A DNA stretch of 64,000 nt from Gimesia maris. Its GTDB lineage: Bacteria; Planctomycetota; Planctomycetia; Planctomycetales; Planctomycetaceae. The first letter of the stretch is position 1. Each line of letters starts with the position of its first letter. The stretch is taken from assembly GCF_008298035.1 (NCBI RefSeq), contig NZ_CP042910.1, forward strand, positions 1,446,001 to 1,510,000, read 5' to 3'. The position numbers and the translations under genes were made by a program. This document shows, in pieces, positions 57,706 through 64,000 of this stretch. Below the pieces are notes generated by a model. The model made no database searches. It was not told where the DNA came from and saw only the letters and a list, made by a program, of their open reading frames with translations.

Positions 57706-60700
57706 ATGCGGAACCGGTTTGCCAGTTTAAGTGTTTTCATCACTGCAGTTTTGGGCTGCAGTCAATTCACAGTGGCGGAAGAAAAACCAATCCAACCTGC
57801 GAAGGTGGAACTGGGGCGTCCCGTCAGTTTTGAAAAAGATGTATTTCCAATTCTGGACGCGAATTGTATCGCCTGCCACAACGTCGCGAAAAAGGAAGGT
57901 TCGCTGGTCCTGGAAAATGTGGAAGATCTGATCAAAGGGGGAGACAGCGGTGCCTCGGTCGTTCCCGGTAAGCCTGATGAGAGCTATCTATATAACGTCG
58001 CTTCCCGCACGGAAGAGAGCTTTATGCCACCGCTGCCGAATAAGGTGGGCGCCAAAGCTCTCACTCCTCAGCAGGTCTGGATTTTACGTCAGTGGATTAT
58101 CGAAGGTGCGAAATCAAGCGGCAAATCAGCTGACGCAGGAGTCGCCTGGCAGTCACTGCCTCCCGATTTGAATTCCATTTACAGCACAGCGCTGTCCCCC
58201 TGGGCCCGTTATGCAGCCGCCGGTCGTGCGAACCGGATTGCCATTTATGATCTGGCAGCAGGAGCAGAAGTAGCTACCCTCAATGATCCCGCTCTGTTGA
58301 AACTGCAGAAGGACGGGAAGCCATTTTATCCACTGGGAGCCGCCCATCGCGATTTTGTGCATTCACTGGCATTCAATTCTGACGGCAGCCTGCTGGCATC
58401 AGGCGGATACCGGGTCGTGAAGCTCTGGAAGAAGTCGATGGGGAATGTCGTTAAAAAGATGGACCTGCCAGCCGCTGTGACAGGCATGGCTTTGAATGCC
58501 GATCGTAGCGTTCTGGCTGTTGCCACCGCTGATAATTCTGTTTCACTCTGGAAGCTGCCGGAAGGGACTAAACTGGTTGATTTGAAAGGGCATACCGGAG
58601 TCATCAAGGGGCTGGGATTCACACCGGATCGTACGAAAGTGGTCACTTCCGCTGCTGATCAAAGCTTGCGGGTCTGGAATGTCGCTGATGGAAAGCAGAT
58701 TTCCACAATGAAGACGCCTGCTGTCATCAATGCGTTAACTGTCAGTAAAGATGGAACTCAGGTGATTGGTGGTGCAGCAAATCATATAGTATATGCCTGG
58801 CCGTTGACTCTACCCGCTCCCAAAGAGGGAGAAAAGGCACCAGAGGTTCCTGCTGCATTGTACGAACTCAAAGGTCACGCCAAGCCGATTTCAACTGTGA
58901 AACTGATCATGCCTGCCGGCACGCAGTTGGTCTCAGGCAGTGAAGACGGTACGGTTCGAATCTGGGATCTGGCCGGGAAAAAGCAAATCCGTTCGATTAA
59001 CCATGGAGCACCTGTCACGGATGTTGATGTCACCGTTGATGGCAAGACACTGGTTTCCGTTTCTGCGAATGGAACTGGAAAAATCTGGCAGGTTGCCGAC
59101 GGTAAAATGCTGAAAGAGTTTCGTGGCGATTTGAGCAAGGAGCGTCAGATGATTCTGGCAACAGAGACTCAGACCGTCACAAAGCAGCAGGTCGCATTAG
59201 CAGATGCTGCCATGAAAGCCGCTGACAAAAATGTCAAAGATCGCGAAGCAGAATTAAAGAAACGTAATGAAGAACTGGCAGCAGCTAAAAAAGCGGTGCC
59301 AGAAGAAAAGAAAAAGGCAGACGAATCAGCCAAGAAACTGGCTGCTGCCAAAGCAGAGCTGGCAAAACTGCTGGCAGATCATAAGAAAAAGGGTGAAGAT
59401 GCTGTCGCGGCGGCAAATGCCCAGAAGGCAGCTGCGGACAAAGCAGTTGTTGATGCGGAAGCGAAATTAAAACAGACGAACGATGCCAATCAGGCTGCGA
59501 TTGCCGCTGTAGAAAAAGAAGTGGCTGCCGCGAAAAAAGCTCTGGATGATGCGAATGCGATCAAGCCAGATGCAACTGACAAAGAAGGCGAAGCAAAGAA
59601 AAAAGAAGCGGTTACCAAAGCACAGGCAGCCTTTGATGCAGTTCAGAAAAAACTGACGGCAGCCCAGCAGAAAAAGGCAGCCGATGAAAAAGCGGCAACG
59701 CAGGCCATCGCGACTGCCAAACAGGCTGTGCCCAAAGCGGTTGCTGCGATTGCTGCTGCCAAGAAGCTGGCGGAAACCAAACCGGATACCAAGGCCGCTG
59801 ATAAAAAAGTGGCTGATGCAGAAGCCGAGTCCAAAAAACTGACGGATGCGGTTGCTGCTGCTGAGAAAAAAGTGATTTCATCTGAACGGTCTGTGAAAGT
59901 TGCAGAAGGAACACTCACCAAAATCAAAGGGCAACTGGCAGAACGGACTAAAGAAAAAGCAGAAATCGATAAAACAGCCACAGCTGTTGATGCTGCTCTG
60001 GCGGAAGCCAAGAAACAGGCTGCGGTTCTGACTCCCATGAAGTCGGTTGCATTTTCCGAAGACGGCAAACAGATTGCCACTGGGGATGACAGCCAGATGG
60101 TTCGTATCTGGGATGCCACTTCCGGTCAGGAACTGGATACGGTGGGGGGGCACACTGCTCCTGTCTCGGCAGTTGGTTATACGTCCAAAACAACGGTTGT
60201 GTCAGGAAGTGCTGACAAAACGGTTCTGGTACAGAGTATTCAGCCGGTCTGGACTCTGGTTGCTCAACTGGGCGCCGATGAAAAAGATCCCTCGAAAGTC
60301 GGTGGTTCACCCATTTCCAACCGGGCACTCTGTCTGGATTTCAGCCCGGATGGCAAACTGCTGGCCGTCGGCGGTGGTGATCCTTCGCGTAGTGGTGAAA
60401 TCACAATCTGGGATGCTGCTACTGGAAAACTCGTGAAGAAGCTGGGAGATGCTCACAGCGATACGGTGCTTGGCATCCGCTTCTCCCGTTCAGGAAAATC
60501 GTTGCTGACAGGAGCTGCTGACAAATTTGTCAAAATCTTTGATGTCGCGAGCGGCAACTTTGTGAAATCATTTGAAGGTCATACTCACCACGTTCTGGAT
60601 GTTGCCTGGAAAGCTGATGAGTCCACTATCGTGAGCTCAGGTGCCGACAATGTGATCAAAGTCTGGAATATTGAAACCGGCGAACAGAAACGAACGATTT

Positions 60701-60999
60701 CCGGTTATTCCAAGCAGGTCACGTCAATCGCCTTCCTGGGACTGGGGGACAACATTGTCAGTGGAGGTGGCGATAAGACCGTTCGCATGCATCTGACAAC
60801 CAATGGATCAAACTACCGCAATCTGTCAGGCTCTACAGACTATGTCTACAGTGTTGCCGGCAGCCGGGATGAATCGATTGTCATCGCCGGTGGTGAAGAT
60901 GGAATTCTACGAGTCTGGGATGCGAAGACAGGGAAACTGCTCAACAGTTTTAATCCACCACCTGTTCCTCAGAATCAGCAGGCCAGTGCCGGCAAATAA
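57706..60999 (+). CDS. Exported cytochrome c / WD40 repeat protein with central coiled coil
   Basis: The 1097-residue protein begins with a signal peptide and a planctomycete-type cytochrome c domain with heme motif CIACH (Cys54, Cys57, His58); FMPP in the following segment may include the axial Met. WD40 repeats occupy about residues 208-465 and again 775-1085, for example VRIWD, LRVWN and LRVWDAKTGK endings. Between the two WD40 blocks lies a long Ala/Lys/Glu-rich coiled coil of about 300 residues (about 465-773). The ATG at 57706 has AGAGGGG 7 bases upstream; an earlier in-frame GTG-type start is not supported. The gene follows the PPC-coil gene closely and is ended by a strong terminator. 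An assembly or scaffolding role at the cell envelope is likely but unproven. Confidence 0.92.
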   Translation: MRNRFASLSVFITAVLGCSQFTVAEEKPIQPAKVELGRPVSFEKDVFPILDANCIACHNVAKKEGSLVLENVEDLIKGGDSGASVVPGKPDESYLYNVASRTEESFMPPLPNKVGAKALTPQQVWILRQWIIEGAKSSGKSADAGVAWQSLPPDLNSIYSTALSPWARYAAAGRANRIAIYDLAAGAEVATLNDPALLKLQKDGKPFYPLGAAHRDFVHSLAFNSDGSLLASGGYRVVKLWKKSMGNVVKKMDLPAAVTGMALNADRSVLAVATADNSVSLWKLPEGTKLVDLKGHTGVIKGLGFTPDRTKVVTSAADQSLRVWNVADGKQISTMKTPAVINALTVSKDGTQVIGGAANHIVYAWPLTLPAPKEGEKAPEVPAALYELKGHAKPISTVKLIMPAGTQLVSGSEDGTVRIWDLAGKKQIRSINHGAPVTDVDVTVDGKTLVSVSANGTGKIWQVADGKMLKEFRGDLSKERQMILATETQTVTKQQVALADAAMKAADKNVKDREAELKKRNEELAAAKKAVPEEKKKADESAKKLAAAKAELAKLLADHKKKGEDAVAAANAQKAAADKAVVDAEAKLKQTNDANQAAIAAVEKEVAAAKKALDDANAIKPDATDKEGEAKKKEAVTKAQAAFDAVQKKLTAAQQKKAADEKAATQAIATAKQAVPKAVAAIAAAKKLAETKPDTKAADKKVADAEAESKKLTDAVAAAEKKVISSERSVKVAEGTLTKIKGQLAERTKEKAEIDKTATAVDAALAEAKKQAAVLTPMKSVAFSEDGKQIATGDDSQMVRIWDATSGQELDTVGGHTAPVSAVGYTSKTTVVSGSADKTVLVQSIQPVWTLVAQLGADEKDPSKVGGSPISNRALCLDFSPDGKLLAVGGGDPSRSGEITIWDAATGKLVKKLGDAHSDTVLGIRFSRSGKSLLTGAADKFVKIFDVASGNFVKSFEGHTHHVLDVAWKADESTIVSSGADNVIKVWNIETGEQKRTISGYSKQVTSIAFLGLGDNIVSGGGDKTVRMHLTTNGSNYRNLSGSTDYVYSVAGSRDESIVIAGGEDGILRVWDAKTGKLLNSFNPPPVPQNQQASAGK

Positions 61000-61327
61000 G
61001 CCAGACTGATCTGAGAAAAAAAGTACAGCTTCCAGCGGCCCTGTGAATATATTCACAAGGTCGCTTTTTTGCGCGCTTTCGAGCAGAGATCTTGACCATT
61101 TGGGGGAATTCTACCTCTCTGTAACAGGGAAACAGGATCAGCGACTCCAGGGGAAGGGGCTCCTGATTGCACTGTCAGGTCTGACTGATTATATTCGAGA
61201 CACACAACGACTCATTCCGCCAGATCGTAACAACTCGAAGTCTATCCCGGGGGACTTCCCCTGAAGGGCTATCCCATCCCTGATTCGGGTTTAAAATTAA
61301 TTTGAATACAGCAGGAATCACTACATT
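61000..61327. other. Intergenic region after the WD40 gene
   Basis: 328 bases containing the terminator at 61034-61070. A 73-codon frame at 61043-61264 overlaps that terminator and is not called. The right part presumably contains the promoter of the glucuronate isomerase-like gene. Confidence 0.45.
61034..61070 (+). terminator. Intrinsic terminator of the PPC/WD40 operon
   Basis: AGCGGCCCTGTGAAT at 61034-61048 pairs with ATTCACAAGGTCGCT at 61051-61065, with one G-T pair and one mismatch, and is followed by TTTTTT. It lies 35 bases past the stop. Confidence 0.85.
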
Positions 61328-62608
61328 ATGTCTGAACAGTTGAGTAAACGTATCTTTACCGAATTAGAGAATCTGGTTCTGATTGACCCTCATACGCATA
61401 TCAATCCCCACTCTGCGGCTTCCACCACACTGGCGGATATCATGGGCTATCATTACTACACCGAACTGGCCCACTCTGCGGGTCTGCCTCGTGAAGTGAT
61501 TGAAGAGCCAGGAATCGACCCCAAAGAAAAAGTCGGGCGGCTGGTGACACAGCTGGGGGATTTGGATAATACAATTCAGCTCAGCTGGTTACTGGATATC
61601 TGCAGTGAGTTTTTCGGCTTCGAAGAGGATGCGATTACAGAATCCAACTGGGAAAAACTGTACGACACTGCGGCTGAGAAGATGGCCCAACCTGACTGGG
61701 AACAGCAGGTTTTAAAACAGAGCGGTCTTGAGCAGGTATTTTTAACGAACGATTTCGATGATCCCCTGGAAGGCTTTGACACAAAGCTCTACATTCCCTG
61801 CCTGCGAACTGATGACCTGGTATTCCATCTGGCGAAACCCGAAACCCGGGAACGCCTGGCGAAAGCAACCCAACTGGACGTCGGCTGTGCCAAAACGTTG
61901 AGAGATGCGGTTGGCAAGCTATTTGAACATTTTACTTCGAAGGGGGCCCGGGCCTGTGCGATTTCATTGCCGCCCGATTTCAATCCGGTTGCCGTGACTG
62001 CTGATCAGGTTGATCCCATTGTGAGGTCGCTGTTTGCCGGCGATGAGATTACCGCCGACGAGTCAAAAATCGTGAGTCAGTTTGTCTTCTGGACTCTGGC
62101 AGAATATTGTGCCGAACATCGTCTGCCTTTCGATCTGATGATTGGAGTGAACCGTCGCGTTTACGAAGCAGGCGTGTATCAGGGGCAGGATCTGTATGAC
62201 AAGCGGACTTCTCTGATTCTGTATAAGGAACTGTTCAACGCGTTTCCCAAAGTCACATTTCCCGTTTCTGTATTGACAAGTACCAGCAATCAGGAACTGG
62301 TCAGCTACAGCTGGATTTTCCCGAATGTGGTCATCAATGGACACTGGTGGTATTCGAATACGCCAGCGTTCATTACTTTTGACTGTAAGAGTCGCCTGGA
62401 AGCCGTTCCCAAGACCAAGCAGATCGGTTATTACAGCGATATGTATAAACTGGAGTTCGCACTGCCTAAGTTCCGGATGTATCGTCGTGTGCTGGCAAAT
62501 GTACTGGCCAGTGATTTCGTAGTCGGGAGAAACTGGTCGGAACAACGCGCGATCGATCTCGGGAAACTGATACTGCGAGGCAATGTGGAAACCATTTTTG
62601 GCAGTTAA
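61328..62608 (+). CDS. Glucuronate isomerase-like (UxaC family) amidohydrolase-superfamily protein
   Basis: The 426-residue protein has the metal-binding DPHTHINP motif (His22, His24) near its N terminus and sequence typical of the UxaC family, including the C-terminal region around INGHWWYSNTP and the YRRVLANVLASDFV stretch. UxaC interconverts glucuronate and fructuronate, or galacturonate and tagaturonate. The protein is shorter than E. coli UxaC (about 470), and no other uronate gene is nearby, so the substrate is an inference. The planctomycete versions form a distinct group. The FHA-SpoIIE gene follows 114 bases later on the same strand. Confidence 0.85.
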   Translation: MSEQLSKRIFTELENLVLIDPHTHINPHSAASTTLADIMGYHYYTELAHSAGLPREVIEEPGIDPKEKVGRLVTQLGDLDNTIQLSWLLDICSEFFGFEEDAITESNWEKLYDTAAEKMAQPDWEQQVLKQSGLEQVFLTNDFDDPLEGFDTKLYIPCLRTDDLVFHLAKPETRERLAKATQLDVGCAKTLRDAVGKLFEHFTSKGARACAISLPPDFNPVAVTADQVDPIVRSLFAGDEITADESKIVSQFVFWTLAEYCAEHRLPFDLMIGVNRRVYEAGVYQGQDLYDKRTSLILYKELFNAFPKVTFPVSVLTSTSNQELVSYSWIFPNVVINGHWWYSNTPAFITFDCKSRLEAVPKTKQIGYYSDMYKLEFALPKFRMYRRVLANVLASDFVVGRNWSEQRAIDLGKLILRGNVETIFGS

Positions 62609-62722
62609 TCCGTATCCCGGAAGACATGAAGTGATTGCATCAGAGACAGATGCTACTTAAAATATGATACATATCCCATTTTTATCATATCCATCATAGT
62701 TTCATCATTAAGGGTTTCCCAT

Positions 62723-64000
62723 ATGGCTACTCTGGTCATGCTGCAGGCTGGTCAAGCGGTCTCATACTCACTTACCGGATCCGAGATGGTTCTGGGCCGA
62801 CATCCTGACTGTCAGATTCAGCTGGATTCGAATATGGTTTCACGTCGTCATGCCCAGGTCGTGGGAGCAGGGGATGAGTTTTTTGTTGAAGATCTGGGAA
62901 GTGGAAACGGAACGTTCGTTAATGGGAAAAAGATTGAAGGTCGAACCCGACTGGCACACGAAGATCGGTTGAAAGTGGGTCCCATTCTGTTTCGGTTTGA
63001 ATCAGATGAGAAACAGGAACCAAAGCGGTCTGGTGTGACGATCGACAGCAGTTTTGATATCGGTTTTTCGAATGATGATGAGGACGGTGATGCCGGCGCT
63101 ACCATCATGGGGGCCGTTTCCGGCGTCGGTGGATTTGGCGGGCTGGATATTCGCCCGGAAGCAAAATTAAAAGCCATGATCGAAATCAGCCGCAGTCTGG
63201 CGGGAACTGTCGATCTGGAAAAGCTGCTGCCGCAGATTCTCACTACTCTGTTTCACATCTTTCCCGCAGCGGACCGCGGTTGTATCTTATTAAGAGACGA
63301 GAACAATGGTGAGATGGTGCCCCGCGCATTCAAGCATCGCCGAGATGGTGAAGATGCCACGGTCAAGTTGAGCCGTACCATTGTGAAAAAAGTACTCGAA
63401 GAGAAAACAGGGATTCTCTCAGCAGATGCGGCCAGTGATGCTCAATTCGATGCGAGTGAGTCCATTTCAAATTTGTCGATCCGTTCCATGATGTGCGTGC
63501 CCATGCTGGGGCTGGCGGAAGAACCAATTGGCGTGATCAATATCGATACGCAGAACCCGGTTCAACAGTTTCAGGAAGAAGATCTGGATCTGTTAATGTC
63601 TGTCGCCGGTCAGGCGGCGCTTTCTTATGAAAGCGCACGGCTGATGTCGTCCTTCATGGAAAAACAGAAGCAGGACAATGAAATGAACATCGCCCGCGGC
63701 GTGCAACAGGGCTTGCTGCCCAGTTCAGTGCCGGATGTCGAGGGTTACGAATTTTTTGCCTCTTATGATTCTGCACAGGCGGTTGGCGGTGATTACTATG
63801 ATATCTTCGAACTGCCTGATGATATGATCGGCCTCTCGTTTGGCGATGTCGCCGGAAAGGGAGTACCCGGGGCCATGATTATGGCCCGCATGTCAAGTTG
63901 TGTGCAGAATACTCTGCGTTTTGTGCATGAAGTCGGACCGGCTGTCGATGCGATTAACGATCATATGTGCGACAGTGCTGTTGAGGGACGATTCGTCACT
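62723..64000 (+). CDS. FHA-GAF-SpoIIE (PP2C-type) signalling protein, truncated by the window end
   Basis: The first 426 codons are present. An FHA domain (about residues 1-95; [28 protein letters not shown]) is followed by a Gly/Asp-rich linker, a GAF domain (about 150-310) and the start of a SpoIIE/RsbU-type phosphatase, with GGDYYD and [12 protein letters not shown] carrying the metal-binding aspartates. Such proteins combine phosphothreonine reading, small-molecule or redox sensing and dephosphorylation of an anti-sigma-factor antagonist. The ATG at 62723 begins the FHA fold directly. The gene continues beyond the window, so its C terminus is not seen. Confidence 0.93.
   Translation, partial: MATLVMLQAGQAVSYSLTGSEMVLGRHPDCQIQLDSNMVSRRHAQVVGAGDEFFVEDLGSGNGTFVNGKKIEGRTRLAHEDRLKVGPILFRFESDEKQEPKRSGVTIDSSFDIGFSNDDEDGDAGATIMGAVSGVGGFGGLDIRPEAKLKAMIEISRSLAGTVDLEKLLPQILTTLFHIFPAADRGCILLRDENNGEMVPRAFKHRRDGEDATVKLSRTIVKKVLEEKTGILSADAASDAQFDASESISNLSIRSMMCVPMLGLAEEPIGVINIDTQNPVQQFQEEDLDLLMSVAGQAALSYESARLMSSFMEKQKQDNEMNIARGVQQGLLPSSVPDVEGYEFFASYDSAQAVGGDYYDIFELPDDMIGLSFGDVAGKGVPGAMIMARMSSCVQNTLRFVHEVGPAVDAINDHMCDSAVEGRFVT

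Noticed and set aside
59643..60119. Ser/Ala-rich minus-strand frames opposite the WD40 coil
   Set aside because: They result from the reverse complement of Ala/Lys-rich coding sequence and overlap a clear gene.
61043..61264. A 73-codon frame after the WD40 gene
   Set aside because: Its start overlaps a strong intrinsic terminator and it has no recognisable protein character.
1..64000. tRNA, rRNA, CRISPR arrays, insertion sequences and prophage genes
   Set aside because: Reading both strands, I found no sequence that looks like any of these; short tRNA-like elements in gaps could be missed without a covariance search.

Overview
The window reads as core chromosome of a planctomycete, most like the Gimesia/Rubinisphaera group. 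The evidence is the protein content: a DUF1549/DUF1553 protein with a planctomycete-type cytochrome c segment, a cytochrome c/WD40 fusion, PPC-domain, DUF1080 and DUF3500 proteins, FHA and PP2C/SpoIIE signalling, lipid A genes, a tetrahydropterin-linked COG1767 gene and two EF-G paralogues. The genus is inferred from general resemblance only. I see no rRNA, tRNA, CRISPR array, insertion sequence, phage gene or attachment site.

Layout. 1-4 kb: a membrane protein and an EF-G II-type GTPase. 4.2-13.7 kb: a 1337-residue protein of unknown function, divergent from a three-gene operon made of a MotA/TolQ/ExbB-type channel with a long cytoplasmic tail and two very different ExbD/TolR-like proteins; this is the least understood block. 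13.7-17.1 kb: thioredoxin-TPR, 6-pyruvoyl-tetrahydropterin-synthase-like and COG1767 genes in one operon, then a DapA-family aldolase. 17.2-22.5 kb: EF-G and pyruvate phosphate dikinase. 23-29 kb: FHA protein, lpxD-lpxI, AroH chorismate mutase, a lipoprotein-like protein and a GT-C-like membrane protein. 29-38 kb: PP2C phosphatase, PIG-L deacetylase, a DNA-binding-domain/EIIA fusion, a TIM-barrel isomerase-like protein, DUF3500, DUF1080, a universal stress protein and an AgcS symporter.

38.5-44 kb is a complete-looking SUF cluster (sufR-like, sufC, sufB, sufD, Rieske protein, sufT-like), but no cysteine desulfurase is next to it. A perfect 11-bp inverted repeat overlaps its probable -35 box. 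44-47.8 kb is rpmB-gatC-gatA-gatB on the minus strand, implying tRNA-dependent amidation. 48.2-51.4 kb holds csrA, a sarcosine-oxidase-like flavoenzyme and ribBA. 52-61 kb is a run of three large exported proteins (DUF1549/DUF1553, PPC with coil, cytochrome c/WD40 with coil). The window ends with a glucuronate-isomerase-like gene and a truncated FHA-GAF-SpoIIE phosphatase.

Where an ATG with a ribosome binding site or the family's usual N terminus lay inside a longer reading frame that began with GTG or TTG, I took the ATG and said so. Many genes here lack a clear Shine-Dalgarno sequence, so some starts remain uncertain. Functional names rest on motif recognition by eye; no database search was possible.
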